The notes: generated by a model not told the origin, from the letters alone. A stretch of DNA of 64,000 nucleotides from Planctomycetia bacterium (GCA_014192425.1 BJHK01000007.1:124001-188000), one strand, 5' to 3'; positions 17,236 to 28,028 are shown, counted from the first letter of the stretch. Translations and numbers: made by a program.

Positions 17236-18690
17236 TCAGGTATTCCCGGTCGCGAGCACGCCGGCGAGGTCGTAGCCAGCGGCGGCGACGATCTCCACCG
17301 GCACGATCCGGCCCGTCAGCGGCCGGGCTGCCGAGGTGCCGGGGGCCGTGACGTAGACGACGCAGTCGATCTCCGGCGCGTCGGCCTTCGAGCGGCCGAT
17401 CCAGACGTCCGCGCGGTCGGCGCTCTGCCGGTCGATGATCACGTCGAGCGTCCGCCCCACCTGCCGCCGGGCGTGGTCGTGGGCGATTTCCTGCTGCACG
17501 GTCATGAGCTCGTCGCGGCGGGCGGCCTTCTCCTCTTCGGGGAGATGGCCGTCGAGCCGGGCGGCGGGCGTGTCGGGCTCGAGGGAGTAGGTGAACACGC
17601 CGACCCGCTCGAACCGCCACTGCCGGGCGAAGTCGACGAGCTCCGCGAACTGCTCGCGGGTCTCGCCGGGAAAGCCGGTGATGAACGTCGTCCGGAGCGT
17701 GAGGCCGGGGATGCGGTCGCGGAGCCGGCCGAGGAGATCCTCTGTGGCGGCCCGGCCGACACGCCGCTGCATGCGCTTGAGCACCGGGTCGCTGGCATGC
17801 TGCAGCGGCATGTCGAGGTAGGGGAGGATGCGGCGGCTGGCGGCGATCGTATCGACGAGCTCGGGGGTGAAGTGGATCGGATACAGGTACATGAGCCGGA
17901 TCCATTCCAGGCCGTCCACCTCCTCGAGGCGGCGGAGCAGCTCGACGAGCCGCGGCTCGCCATACAGGTCCATGCCGTAGTAGGTCGTGTCCTGGGCGAC
18001 GATCACGAGTTCCTTGACGCCGTCGGCGGCGAGCTCGCGGGCCTCGGCGACGACCGCCTCGATCGGCTTGGTGGCGTGCTTGCCGCGCATCTTCGGGATC
18101 GCGCAGAACGTGCACGTCCGGTCGCAGCCCTCGGAGATCTTCAGATAGGCCATGTGCCGCGGCGTGACCCGCATCCGGCCGGTGTCGTCGAGCGGCCGGG
18201 CCGGCGCCGGGCGGAACACGCTGCGCTGGTCGCCGAGACCGCCGACGAGCCGTTCCGCCGCCCGCGCGATCTCGTCCCGCGAGAACACGCCGATCACGGC
18301 GTCGAGGCCGGGCAGCTCCGTGAGCAGCTGCTCCTTCTGCCGCTCGGCGAGGCAGCCGGAGACGACGACGCCGCGGGTGCCGCCGGCCTTCTTGAGGTCG
18401 AGCATCTCGTGGAGGGCGGCGTAGGACTCCTGCCGCGAGGCGTCGATGAAGGCGCAGGTGTTGACGATCACGAAATCCGATCCGGCCGGCTCGGCGATGA
18501 ACTGCCAGCCGTCGTCGCGCAGCAGGCCGAGCATCCGCTCGCCGTCGACGAGGTTCTTCGGGCAGCCGAGGCTGACCATCGAGAACGTGCCGCGGCGCGA
18601 GGCCGGATCGCCGGGGGCGATCACCGGCAGCGGCGCGGCCGCCGTGGCGCAGGCCCCGGGGCCGCCGTCGACGATCTGCAGGGATTGCAT
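17236..18690 (-). CDS. rimO: Ribosomal protein uS12 methylthiotransferase RimO
   Basis: A radical-SAM enzyme that adds a methylthio group to the conserved Asp of ribosomal protein S12. The N-terminal methylthiotransferase domain starts SLGCPKNLVDGERM, the radical-SAM cluster site is CDRTCTFCAIPKMRG, and a TRAM domain closes the protein. The length is 484 residues, with about 35 extra residues before the core. The stop of ispG and this ATG share a base (TGATG), indicating coupled translation. Confidence 0.9.
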   Translation of the reverse strand: MQSLQIVDGGPGACATAAAPLPVIAPGDPASRRGTFSMVSLGCPKNLVDGERMLGLLRDDGWQFIAEPAGSDFVIVNTCAFIDASRQESYAALHEMLDLKKAGGTRGVVVSGCLAERQKEQLLTELPGLDAVIGVFSRDEIARAAERLVGGLGDQRSVFRPAPARPLDDTGRMRVTPRHMAYLKISEGCDRTCTFCAIPKMRGKHATKPIEAVVAEARELAADGVKELVIVAQDTTYYGMDLYGEPRLVELLRRLEEVDGLEWIRLMYLYPIHFTPELVDTIAASRRILPYLDMPLQHASDPVLKRMQRRVGRAATEDLLGRLRDRIPGLTLRTTFITGFPGETREQFAELVDFARQWRFERVGVFTYSLEPDTPAARLDGHLPEEEKAARRDELMTVQQEIAHDHARRQVGRTLDVIIDRQSADRADVWIGRSKADAPEIDCVVYVTAPGTSAARPLTGRIVPVEIVAAAGYDLAGVLATGNT

Positions 18691-19829
18691 CAGGCCCGCT
18701 CCGCGATCAGCGTGTCGAGCTCGTGGCGGAGCTTGGGCAGGATCTCGTCGTAGGGGAAGGCACCGAGCTCAACGCTGCGCCGCTTGAGATTGACGTGGGT
18801 CGGGCCGCACCACAGGCCGAGGTCGGCATCGTCGGTCTCGCCGGGGCCGTTCACGCGGCAGCCCATGACGGCGATCGTGATCGCGTGGTCGCGGGCGTAG
18901 GCGGTCATCTCCTTGACCTGCCGGGCGAGGTCGATGAAGGCCTCGTTCTCGACCCGCGAGCAGCTCGGGCAGGAGATGATGTTGAGCGTGGACAGGCCGT
19001 AGTCGACGACGCTCCGCACCCGGCCGGCGGCGATGTCGTCGAGGATGGCGCGGGCGGCGGCGATCTCCTGGGGCTTGTCGGCGTTGGGGACGGTAAGGGA
19101 GACGCGGACGGTGTCGCCGATGCCGCGCGAGATCAGCTGCTCGAAGGCGATCCGCGTCTTGATGATGCCGTCGGGGGGCATGCCCGCTTCGGTGACGCCG
19201 AGGTGCAGCGGCACGTCGGGCCGTTCGGCGGCGAACCGCCGGTTGACCTCGATCACCTTGAGGGGATCGGAGTCTTTGAGGGAGACGACGTAGCGCGTGA
19301 AGCCGAGCGCGTCGAGGAGGGCACAGTGCTCGAGGGCGCTGGCGAGCATCGGCCCGAGGGAGTCGTCGGCGGCGAACTGCTCCTTCTTGGCGGGATCGAC
19401 GCTGCCGCAATTGACGCCCACCCGCAGGCCGCAGTCGTTGGCGGCGGCCACGTCGGCGATGAACTTCACCTTGTCCTGCCAGGGCTTGGTCGGTTCGTGG
19501 TGGTAGAGGTGGCCGGGGTTGTAGCGGAGCTTGTCGACGTGGGGGGCAACGTCGAGGGCGAGGCGGTAGTTTTCCTGGAGGTCGATGGCAAGGTTGGCGG
19601 GAGTGCCGGCCCGGATTGCGGGCAGGGCGGCGGCGTCCTTCTTCGAGTCGACGGCGATGCGGACGACGCCGGCGCCGGCGGCGTGCAGGGCGTTCGCCTG
19701 CTCGAGCGTGGCGGCCACGTCCTGGGTGTGGGTGGCCGTCATGCTCTGGGTGGCGATGGGATGGCCGCCGCCGATGGTGATCGAGCCGATCCTCACGCCC
19801 CGCGTCGGATTTCGTCGCAACTCGACCAC
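18690..19829 (-). CDS. ispG: 4-hydroxy-3-methylbut-2-enyl diphosphate synthase IspG (GcpE)
   Basis: IspG is the [4Fe-4S] enzyme of the MEP isoprenoid pathway that converts MEcPP to HMBPP. The N-terminal [21 protein letters not shown], the TQSMT segment and the three cluster Cys (CPSC, then [10 protein letters not shown]) are present. The family start fits the GTG at 19829, with AGGGAG six bases upstream, giving 379 residues. A GTG at 19847 is also possible. A longer frame overlaps the divergent trmL gene and is rejected. Confidence 0.9.
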   Translation of the reverse strand: MVELRRNPTRGVRIGSITIGGGHPIATQSMTATHTQDVAATLEQANALHAAGAGVVRIAVDSKKDAAALPAIRAGTPANLAIDLQENYRLALDVAPHVDKLRYNPGHLYHHEPTKPWQDKVKFIADVAAANDCGLRVGVNCGSVDPAKKEQFAADDSLGPMLASALEHCALLDALGFTRYVVSLKDSDPLKVIEVNRRFAAERPDVPLHLGVTEAGMPPDGIIKTRIAFEQLISRGIGDTVRVSLTVPNADKPQEIAAARAILDDIAAGRVRSVVDYGLSTLNIISCPSCSRVENEAFIDLARQVKEMTAYARDHAITIAVMGCRVNGPGETDDADLGLWCGPTHVNLKRRSVELGAFPYDEILPKLRHELDTLIAERA

Positions 19830-19923
19830 CTGCCGCTCCCTCGCCACACTCTTTGGACCATCTGCGGTCGGCACCAGCCGCCGCCGACCCCCAAACAATA
19901 GCAAACCGCCGGCTGGCGGCGAT

Positions 19924-20403
19924 ATGGCCATGAAGTACTCCCCGGTCCTGCACGTCGTCCTGCACGAGCCCGAGATCCCGCCCAACGCCGGGAACGTGGG
20001 CCGGACGTGCGTGGCGATCGCCGCCAAGATGTGGCTGGTGCGGCCGCTGGGCTTCAAACTCGACGACTACTACCTGCGCCGGGCGGGGCTCGACTACTGG
20101 GAGGAGTTGGAATGGGAGGTGGTCGACTCGTGGGCCGATCTTTGCCGGCGGCTCGACGAGTCAGGCGCCGGCGCGCAGTGGCTGTTTTCGGCGCGGGCGA
20201 GCCGGCCGTACACGGAGCCGCGGTATGCGCGGGGCGACGTGCTGGTGTTCGGCAGCGAGTCGCGCGGGCTGCCCCGCGATCTGACGGCCGCCCATGCCGA
20301 CCGGCTGCTCACGATCCCGTCTCGGCCGCAGGTGCGCAGCCTCAATCTTGCCAACTGCGCGGCGATCGTGGCCTACGAGGCGTTGCGGCAGTGGTCGGTG
20401 TGA
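19924..20403 (+). CDS. trmL: tRNA (cytidine/uridine-34 2'-O)-methyltransferase TrmL
   Basis: A SPOUT methyltransferase that methylates the wobble ribose of tRNA-Leu isoacceptors. The SPOUT/TrmL motifs are [20 protein letters not shown] and [14 protein letters not shown], in the right order, and the length is 159 residues. The ATG at 19924 or the one six bases later could be used. It is divergent from ispG across a 94-base gap that must hold both promoters. Confidence 0.9.
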   Translation: MAMKYSPVLHVVLHEPEIPPNAGNVGRTCVAIAAKMWLVRPLGFKLDDYYLRRAGLDYWEELEWEVVDSWADLCRRLDESGAGAQWLFSARASRPYTEPRYARGDVLVFGSESRGLPRDLTAAHADRLLTIPSRPQVRSLNLANCAAIVAYEALRQWSV

Positions 20404-20438
20404 CGGCGGGCGAGTGACGGCGGGTGGACGGGGAAGGA

Positions 20439-22088
20439 TCAGCGCGGCGGTTCGGCCATCGCGGCGGCCGACGGGATCTCGGCGTACAGGGGCAGGTGTC
20501 GGTAGTAGACCTCGAGCATGTAGGTGCAGAAGCAGGTCGCGTACAGGCGGCCGCCGACGGCGCCCCAGCGATCCCCACCGGGGTCCCACGATCCACGGTC
20601 GGGGCCGGTGGTGAGCTGGGCCTTGGGCAGCGTCTCGCGCATGGCTGTGTTCCAGCGGTCCCAGGCCGTGCCTCCGGCGTGGTGGGCGACCTGGGCGATG
20701 TAGTACCAGGCGTACATGTCCCGCTCGCCGGCGAAGTCGAGCGGGCGGGCGACGAGCTGTTCGAGTCCGGCCACCAGCCGCGGCTCGCGGGCCGTCCAGC
20801 CCAGGTACTGCCGGCAGAGCAGACCCTCTGCCGACATGGCGGGCGAGACCAGTTCCACCGCGCCGTTGGCATTCCTGAAATAGCCGTAACGGGCTCCGCC
20901 ATCGATGGCCAGGCCGTCGAGCAGCCGGCCGATGCCCTCGAAGGCCGTGGGCGGCACGGTGATGCCGGCCATCTGCCCGCTCTTGAGGGCCATCATGAAC
21001 CAGCCGGTCACCGAGAGGTCGCCATCCTGCCCGGGCTGGTAGCGCCAGCCGCCGTTGGGACCCTGCGCCGCGAGGCAGTAGGCGATCGCCCGCCGGGCGG
21101 GCACCTCGTAGGCCGGGTTCTTCGTCATGCCGAAGAGCTCGCAGACCGCGATCGTCGCCTGGGCGTGGGAGTAGAGGGCGTGGTGCTGCGGCATGGGCTC
21201 GAAGTCGAAGCGGCCGTCGGCAGCCTGGCGCTGCAGGAGCCGGCGCCAGGCGCGGGCCAGGACGGCCCGGTGCTTGCCCGTGTCCGGCAGGTGCCCCGCG
21301 CCCTGGAAGGCGATCAGCGCCATGGCGGTGGCGGCCAGATGGTTTTCCTGGGAGCCGGCATTCGAGTACGGACCGGCGAGGCTCCACAGACCGTCGGATT
21401 GCTGCTGCCGCACAAGCCAGTCGAGGGCGCGGGTCACGGCGTCCTCGGTGGCCTCGGTGCCGCCGAAGGCCCGGACGAGCGCCTCGCGCCGGCCGACGTC
21501 GCGGCCCTGAAGGAGCGCACCGACGACGGGGGCCGGCACGCGTGAATCGCCGGCCAGCAGCGGCCCGTTTTGCTCGGGCGCCGGCTGCGGCGGTGCGACG
21601 ACCGGATTGGCGACCGGTGGAAGATTGACATCGACGGGTTCCGGTTCCGGAGGCTTTTCCGGTTCCTTTTCCACCGTCACGCCCGGTTCCTCGGCCGGCT
21701 CCGCGGAAACGAACGCCACGTCCAGGGTGGGCACGCGGCGCGGTTCGCCACGGATCATCCAGATGGCGAGCATGAGCAGGCCGATCACGTGCAGCGAGAT
21801 GCTGACCGTCAGGGGTGGGCTCTTGCGCACCGCCTTGTCGATGCGGGTCCGCAGCGAACGCCACGACAGCGGGTCGGCGTCGGCGGGTTCGTCGAAGTAG
21901 CTCTCGGTGGCGACTTGGACCGGCGACGCGACGACGATCGGCTCGCGGCCGGTGCGGGGAAAGCCCGGCTTGGCGGAATCTTCGCCGGCAGGAGGGCCGC
22001 CGAGGATCGTCTTCGCGGCGGAGGCTCCGGGCGCCGAGCGAGTCGCGGGCTGGTCTGGGGGCCAGATGTCGTCGGCGGGGAAGTTCAT
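20439..22088 (-). CDS. Membrane-anchored prenyltransferase/squalene-oxidase-repeat protein
   Basis: A 549-residue protein with a disordered N-terminus, one membrane helix at about residues 93-112 and a Pro-rich linker. The large C-terminal part is made of alpha-alpha repeats such as ALDWLVRQQQSDGLWS and AIAYCLAAQGPNGGWRY, the QxxDGxW pattern of the prenyltransferase/squalene cyclase toroid. The repeats carry no DCTAE or DxDD cyclase motif, so enzymatic activity is doubtful. Proteins of this plan are common in planctomycetes and their role is unknown. Confidence 0.75.
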   Translation of the reverse strand: MNFPADDIWPPDQPATRSAPGASAAKTILGGPPAGEDSAKPGFPRTGREPIVVASPVQVATESYFDEPADADPLSWRSLRTRIDKAVRKSPPLTVSISLHVIGLLMLAIWMIRGEPRRVPTLDVAFVSAEPAEEPGVTVEKEPEKPPEPEPVDVNLPPVANPVVAPPQPAPEQNGPLLAGDSRVPAPVVGALLQGRDVGRREALVRAFGGTEATEDAVTRALDWLVRQQQSDGLWSLAGPYSNAGSQENHLAATAMALIAFQGAGHLPDTGKHRAVLARAWRRLLQRQAADGRFDFEPMPQHHALYSHAQATIAVCELFGMTKNPAYEVPARRAIAYCLAAQGPNGGWRYQPGQDGDLSVTGWFMMALKSGQMAGITVPPTAFEGIGRLLDGLAIDGGARYGYFRNANGAVELVSPAMSAEGLLCRQYLGWTAREPRLVAGLEQLVARPLDFAGERDMYAWYYIAQVAHHAGGTAWDRWNTAMRETLPKAQLTTGPDRGSWDPGGDRWGAVGGRLYATCFCTYMLEVYYRHLPLYAEIPSAAAMAEPPR

Positions 22089-22128
22089 CGGCCTTCCTGA
22101 CGAAAACGACCGGTTATGGGGCTGGGCT

Positions 22129-22157
22129 TTGCTTTGAAGGGTTCACGGTGTATTATG
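22129..22157 (+). promoter_or_regulatory. Possible promoter of tRNA-fMet
   Basis: TATTAT at 22152-22157 matches five of six bases of a -10 box and lies 17 bases after a weak -35-like TTTGCT at 22129-22134. It is 67 bases before the tRNA and in the right orientation. The -35 match is poor. Confidence 0.35.
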
Positions 22158-22224
22158 AGGAAGTCGTTCGCATCGCCCTATCCGATTTTCGGGTCGGGTC
22201 GATCCGGACGACGCCAAACACCGT

Positions 22225-23694
<1,470 letters not shown>

Positions 23695-23756
23695 AGCCGC
23701 CTCCTCTCAACGTGATGTTTTTTGTACCGTGCCACCATAAAGACCGTCGAGATTTG

Positions 23757-24002
23757 CTAGGGGCATTCGCCGGGGTCGTCCTCCGCCGTGGTCGCCTTGG
23801 CGGCCAGCCAGTTCTTCAGGACCTCGACCGGGTACAGCACCACGTTGCCGATGCGGACATGCGGCACGCCCTCGGTGCGGGTCCAATCCCAGAGGAGCCG
23901 CTCCGAAATCCCAAGTACCCGGGCGGCGTCACGTGGTCGCAGGGCGAGCGGATCGACCACGCGCTCCGGCGTGGACAGCGTGAAAGGTGATTGACGCATC
24001 AT
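23757..24002 (-). CDS. Excisionase-like helix-turn-helix protein
   Basis: An 81-residue MerR/Xis-type DNA-binding protein: LALRPRDAARVLGISERLLW is the helix-turn-helix, then DWTRTEGVPHVRIGNVVLYPVE is the wing that fits 'select phenotype by site' helix-17 proteins. It lies 62 bases upstream of the integrase start on the same strand and overlaps the preceding wHTH gene by four bases. The position suggests that it directs excision. Confidence 0.75.
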   Translation of the reverse strand: MMRQSPFTLSTPERVVDPLALRPRDAARVLGISERLLWDWTRTEGVPHVRIGNVVLYPVEVLKNWLAAKATTAEDDPGECP

Positions 24003-24421
24003 CGTGTACCTCCTTCGGTGGCGTTACGGTTCCGTTCCCAATCGAGTCGATCGGTGATGATTTCCACCTCGGCACACCGCCCGCGGCCGCCGCGCTGGAC
24101 CTTCACGAGCCCCGCTGCCTCCAGCGCATGGACGCCGCGGCTGGCCTGATCGTGGGATAGCCCCATCGCCTTCCGCGTGGACGCATCGACGCGGATCGGC
24201 GCTACCAGCCCCGCGCGGAGGCCGTGCTTGAACCACAGGGCGATCCCGAGGGCGAGGGCGGCCCTACCCCGCGCCGCGGCCCGCTGGAGCCACCACATCG
24301 GCGGTTTGCCGCCCAGGTACACCGCGGCACCGCGGCGGCGAGCCTTGGTGGGCGCCACGGCTGGCAGCGGGCCATTCGCGCGGAAGGTCTCCAGGTCCAA
24401 CTCCACAGTCCTGTACCCCAT
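23999..24421 (-). CDS. Winged-helix DNA-binding protein
   Basis: A 140-residue protein whose C-terminal half is a winged helix (RKAMGLSHDQASRGVHALEA, then GLVKVQRGGRGRCAEVEI), like bacterial regulators that read out a recognition helix and a basic wing. The ATG at 24421 is preferred over a GTG start 24 codons upstream, because the intervening codons are translated from a pyrimidine tract. Two palindromes sharing the half-site TCCGCAC lie 60-110 bases upstream, so it probably regulates itself and the polymerase-side genes. Confidence 0.65.
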   Translation of the reverse strand: MGYRTVELDLETFRANGPLPAVAPTKARRRGAAVYLGGKPPMWWLQRAAARGRAALALGIALWFKHGLRAGLVAPIRVDASTRKAMGLSHDQASRGVHALEAAGLVKVQRGGRGRCAEVEIITDRLDWERNRNATEGGTR

Positions 24422-24472
24422 TACTATTAGAAGAAGAACTACTAGAAGAAATAGAAGAAGAATTGGACCGGT
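24417..24472 (-). promoter_or_regulatory. Pyrimidine-rich leader before the wHTH gene
   Basis: Read on the minus strand, a 45-base tract of almost only T and C with a few A/G lies between ACCGGTCC and the ATGGGG start. It is strikingly unlike the GC-rich surroundings and lacks a Shine-Dalgarno sequence. A similar tract, also framed by ACCGGTTC and ATGGGG, lies at 50799-50860 on the other strand. Confidence 0.4.
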
Positions 24473-24481
24473 TCCGCGCTC

Positions 24482-24532
24482 GTGCGGACCCACATCCGCA
24501 CCACCGCGGAACTACCTCCGCACTACTGCGGA
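24482..24532. promoter_or_regulatory. Two operator-like palindromes with a common half-site
   Basis: GTGCGGA-6 bases-TCCGCAC occupies 24482-24501, and TCCGCA-4 bases-TGCGGA occupies 24517-24532. They lie upstream of the wHTH gene and overlap the 3' end of the polymerase gene. The shared half-site suggests binding by one dimeric regulator, most simply the wHTH protein. Confidence 0.45.
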
Positions 24533-26298
24533 TGTGGCACCGGCCCGGCCAACCGCGTGACGGTGTCCCAGAAGCCCCCCCCCCTCTCGTCGATGTAGCG
24601 GTCGGGGTACTTGATGATCTCGGCGCCTGTGCTGATCTCGAACCCGCCCAGCACGATCTTCGATGCCTCGGCCATGATCCCGCGGGCCCGAGCCACCACC
24701 TCATCAACCGAGTCCGCCGGCCCCTCTATGACCACCGCATCATGAACAGGGGCGCACAGGCCAATCCCGGCTTCGACGAGCATGCAGCAAGCCAGCCGAA
24801 GCATCTCGGCACCATGGGCCTGGCAAGGGAAGTTCGCCAGGCTCCGGGCGTTGGCCCCCTTCAGGGGGTCGGCCGAGGGCCCGACGTGGATCGGCCACCC
24901 GAACACGGTCTCCAGCCGCCCGAGCAGCATCGCCCTGTCTACCGCTGCCTGCGACCACATCCAGAACGCGCGATAGGTCTCACGGTGCAGCCGGAGGAGC
25001 CGCTTGGCCATGTCGACCGGCTGGCCGATCCGATCCGCCAGCGCCTCCGCGCCCATGCCGTATTGCACAGCCAGCACGCACGCCTTGAAGAGCTCCCGTT
25101 CTCCCTTGTGCGACGTCTTTGTGCCCTCCGGCGGAATCCCGCCTGCCTGTTTGCCGAACGCGAGGTAGGGGTCCCCCGAGCGGTAGGCGTCCATCATCGC
25201 CGTGTCACCGGAGAGCGCCGCCGCTATACCAAACTCTTGCTGGTCATAGTCGATGTAGGCGACCGCCATACCTGGCTCCGGTTTGATCAGGCTCCGCAGC
25301 CAACGCGACGGCCCGAAGATGAACTTGGCGTTGCTCGGCTGGTTGCGGCCCGTCCTCGCACGGAAAGGCATGATCCCGGTGCGGTTCCTGCCGTCGGGAC
25401 CAATCGCAAGGTCATCGAACAGCCGCATCTTGCCCAGCGCCGACCGCAGTTCCCGCAATTCCGCGACGACGGGGTACGCCTTCGCCATGGAGCGGAACGT
25501 GTCGTCATCCATTGCGAGCTGGCCGCTCTCCAGCCGCGGCCACGGGATGTCGTGGGCGATGAGCCAGTCCGCGAACTTCTCCCGCTTGAATGTCGTGCCG
25601 TCGAAAACGCCATACCGGGCGTCCACCTCCACCACGAGCGCCGCCTGGATCTCCTGCCAGCGGGCCCGCAGGTGTTCGAACATTGGCACATCGATCGGGA
25701 TGCCGCGGTGCTCCATGCTCGCCACCGCCCAACCGTACCGGCCGCGGAGTAGCGCCCGCGGCAGGTCGATCCGGGTCAGCATTCGCGGCAGCAGGCGTTC
25801 AAGCGCGTACACGTCCTCGGCGCAGTAGTCGAGCAAAGCCTGCCGCTCGTCGGCAGTGAACGGGCCGCCGCGAATGGCGAGGTCTCGCATCGCCGTCTTC
25901 TCGGTGCCCTCCATCGCCGGCAAACCGTGGTAGACGAGCGCCCCGAGCAGGCCGGCGCCGCTCGGCGTCTTCAGGCCGTTCGTCATCGCCCGAAACTCGA
26001 CGAACAGGTCGAGGATCCGTGCGGGCGCCGGCCACCCCAGGGCGTGGAACACACTGAACTCGGCCGGCGCGGCGTACGACACGAACAGCACCCGATCGTC
26101 GATCCGGAAGGGCGGCACTGCCGCGGCGGCAAGTTCGTCCTCCCACAGCCGCAGTTCGCGGCCGGTGAAGGCCTCCTTTGCGACCAGGCAGATCGGCACC
26201 GGCCGGCATCCCGGCTGCGCGGAATACTCGGCATCGACGAGCCAGACCTCGTCGAAGGCTTCGAGGCCGGAGAGGTTGAAGGTCGTGAATGCGGTCAT
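24523..26298 (-). CDS. Family-A DNA polymerase with 3'-5' exonuclease domain
   Basis: A 591-residue phage-like Pol I. The DEDDy exonuclease ligands are visible: D22 and E24 in VDAEY, and Y158/D162 in YCAED. The polymerase domain has motif A in IDYDQQEFG near residue 350, motif B RELFKACVLAVQYG near 406 and motif C VHDAV near 517. In motif C the usual HDE Glu is Ala. No 5'-3' exonuclease domain is present. The ATG at 26298 follows the stop of the upstream gene by two bases. It probably copies the element or fills gaps during its transfer. Confidence 0.88.
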   Translation of the reverse strand: MTAFTTFNLSGLEAFDEVWLVDAEYSAQPGCRPVPICLVAKEAFTGRELRLWEDELAAAAVPPFRIDDRVLFVSYAAPAEFSVFHALGWPAPARILDLFVEFRAMTNGLKTPSGAGLLGALVYHGLPAMEGTEKTAMRDLAIRGGPFTADERQALLDYCAEDVYALERLLPRMLTRIDLPRALLRGRYGWAVASMEHRGIPIDVPMFEHLRARWQEIQAALVVEVDARYGVFDGTTFKREKFADWLIAHDIPWPRLESGQLAMDDDTFRSMAKAYPVVAELRELRSALGKMRLFDDLAIGPDGRNRTGIMPFRARTGRNQPSNAKFIFGPSRWLRSLIKPEPGMAVAYIDYDQQEFGIAAALSGDTAMMDAYRSGDPYLAFGKQAGGIPPEGTKTSHKGERELFKACVLAVQYGMGAEALADRIGQPVDMAKRLLRLHRETYRAFWMWSQAAVDRAMLLGRLETVFGWPIHVGPSADPLKGANARSLANFPCQAHGAEMLRLACCMLVEAGIGLCAPVHDAVVIEGPADSVDEVVARARGIMAEASKIVLGGFEISTGAEIIKYPDRYIDERGGGFWDTVTRLAGPVPHPQ

Positions 26299-26300
26299 GG

Positions 26301-26792
26301 TCAGTTCCAATTCGGGACGAGGGGGTGGTCTTCGGACGCAATGAGCCGGCCGCGGAAGGCGGCGTGGAGAACATCCAGGAAGTCGTCAGCCGGCCAGGTG
26401 GGCGGCGGCGGCGCGTCGTCATCCTTCAAGGTGGATACGACGTATTGCCCGGCCGCCTCGTCCGCCACGACGCGGCACCACCGCATTTCGGCGAGGCTGG
26501 CGAGCACCCCGGCGGTTTCCCGCCAGGGTGCCGAGCCGCCGCGACCGGGGGTGGGTGTCGGCACCGGCCACACGAACATCTCGCCGTCGTGGTTGACGCA
26601 CAGCCGCGGGCAGACCATCGTGAGCCTGTCTGCCAACCGCGGCCACAACTGCCCGACGACGAGGTACAGTTCGCCCGATGACGGGTCCCGCAACACCGGC
26701 GTGTTGAACCGGCTCTCCGGCCCCGGCTTCACCTGGATCCATTCGTCAGCCTGCGGGTTGCGGCAAACGATCGGCGGCAGCGTCGTGCTCAT
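26301..26792 (-). CDS. Hypothetical island protein, paralogue of its upstream neighbour
   Basis: A 163-residue protein with no recognised domain. It matches the C-terminal two thirds of the next gene upstream: WIQVKPG aligns with WFQVRPG, LYLVVGQLWP with TYLVAPSLWA, CVNHDGEMFVWPV with CVNRANDLFIWRV, MRWCRVVAD with TTWCRMVSD, and FRGRLIASEDHPLV with FRGRMIDSLDHPIL. The two genes overlap by four bases. They lie directly before the polymerase, so a role in element replication is possible. Confidence 0.7.
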   Translation of the reverse strand: MSTTLPPIVCRNPQADEWIQVKPGPESRFNTPVLRDPSSGELYLVVGQLWPRLADRLTMVCPRLCVNHDGEMFVWPVPTPTPGRGGSAPWRETAGVLASLAEMRWCRVVADEAAGQYVVSTLKDDDAPPPPTWPADDFLDVLHAAFRGRLIASEDHPLVPNWN

Positions 26793-27493
26793 GCGCCACC
26801 CCGCAGTTCACGAAGGATCGGGTGGTCGAGACTGTCGATCATCCGGCCGCGGAAGCCCAACTTGATGATCTCGTTGAACGACAGGTCGGGCCACTTCGGG
26901 TCGGGTAGCTCGGCGGTCGGCACGTAGTGGGTGTAGATGCCGTTCGTCGTGTCCGAGACCATCCTGCACCACGTCGTCTCCGCGGCCTTGGCGATCTGCA
27001 ACGCGGAATCGGTCCACGTGTTCGAGCGACCGTCGGATCCGGGCAGCTTGACCCGCCAGATGAACAGGTCGTTCGCCCGGTTCACGCACGTCAGCAAGAG
27101 CGCCGGCGTGATCTCGCCAGACAGGTCCGCCCACAGCGACGGCGCGACTAGGTACGTCGACCTCTCGACTCCTTTTTCCAGCTCGAGCACCGCCGTCTGG
27201 AGTCGCCATTCCTCGCCCGGACGAACCTGGAACCATTCGCTCTTGTTCGGCTTTCGGTTCGGCACCGTCGTGATGACCTTCCGGACGCCGAGACCTTCTG
27301 AATAGTCGGCCCCGAGCCGCAGCGAAGCCGGATCGAACGGGTCCGGCGGCTCGGGGCGTGCGGGCGGTGCCGGGGGCGGCGTCGCGGGCAGTTCCGGCGC
27401 CGCCGGCTCCGGCGTAGGCGTCGGATTAGTGATTGGCTCGGGCGCCGCTTGGTCCTCGTGAGGGCTCGGGGTGGAATCACCGTTCGTGGTCAT
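26789..27493 (-). CDS. Hypothetical island protein with Pro-rich N-terminus
   Basis: A 234-residue protein. The first 75 residues are Pro/Ala/Glu-rich and probably disordered; the rest is the domain shared with the downstream paralogue. The ATG at 27493 has a strong GGAGG ribosome site, so the longer upstream frame (to 27661) is not used. No function is recognised. It forms a tight group with its paralogue and the DNA polymerase. Confidence 0.7.
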   Translation of the reverse strand: MTTNGDSTPSPHEDQAAPEPITNPTPTPEPAAPELPATPPPAPPARPEPPDPFDPASLRLGADYSEGLGVRKVITTVPNRKPNKSEWFQVRPGEEWRLQTAVLELEKGVERSTYLVAPSLWADLSGEITPALLLTCVNRANDLFIWRVKLPGSDGRSNTWTDSALQIAKAAETTWCRMVSDTTNGIYTHYVPTAELPDPKWPDLSFNEIIKLGFRGRMIDSLDHPILRELRGGA

Positions 27494-27667
27494 GTGGGGC
27501 TCCTCCTTTCGCTTGGGAGTCTTGGGTTTCACGGATACGTTCAGTTCGCGGCCATCAACAGGCGCAGTGGCGGTTGCCATAAGTGGCCTCCGGGGGGGTC
27601 TCGAGAGCTGGTCGGCCGACATTCGGCCTTCCTGACTTCCGAAAAAAGCGTCGTAGTCCAAGGGGTT

Positions 27668-27976
27668 TCACCGGATCCGGCCGCGGCACACCGCAATGGA
27701 CATGGCCGCCGGGGCCCGCACGCTGTCGAGCGGCACCAGCACGCTCGTGACGTCCGGCAGGCGGAGCGTTGGGACCGTGAGGTTGCTCAAGCCGCCGTGG
27801 ACTTCAACCACCTTCACGCCGTCGATCTGTCGCAGGCGGTCGAGGATCTCGTCTGCCGAGCTGGCGATGACGCCGAGCACCTTGTCGGTGATGGTGTAGA
27901 CCACGCCGTAGCAGCAGGGGATCATCGCCTTCGCACCAGTCATTTGATGCGCGGGTCGCTTCAATCGGCTCTTCAT
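27668..27976 (-). CDS. Hypothetical island protein
   Basis: A 102-residue protein starting at the ATG at 27976, which follows AGGAG at seven bases. It has alternating hydrophobic strands (YGVVYTITDKVLGVIASS, then GVKVVEVHGG) that suggest a small alpha/beta or ferredoxin-like fold. No family is recognised. It lies in the same minus-strand run as the polymerase group. Confidence 0.55.
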   Translation of the reverse strand: MKSRLKRPAHQMTGAKAMIPCCYGVVYTITDKVLGVIASSADEILDRLRQIDGVKVVEVHGGLSNLTVPTLRLPDVTSVLVPLDSVRAPAAMSIAVCRGRIR

Positions 27977-28028
27977 GGAATCGCTCCTGGGGTAGGGGAA
28001 GTCGGGCGTTGGTTCCGGGGTATCGCGG

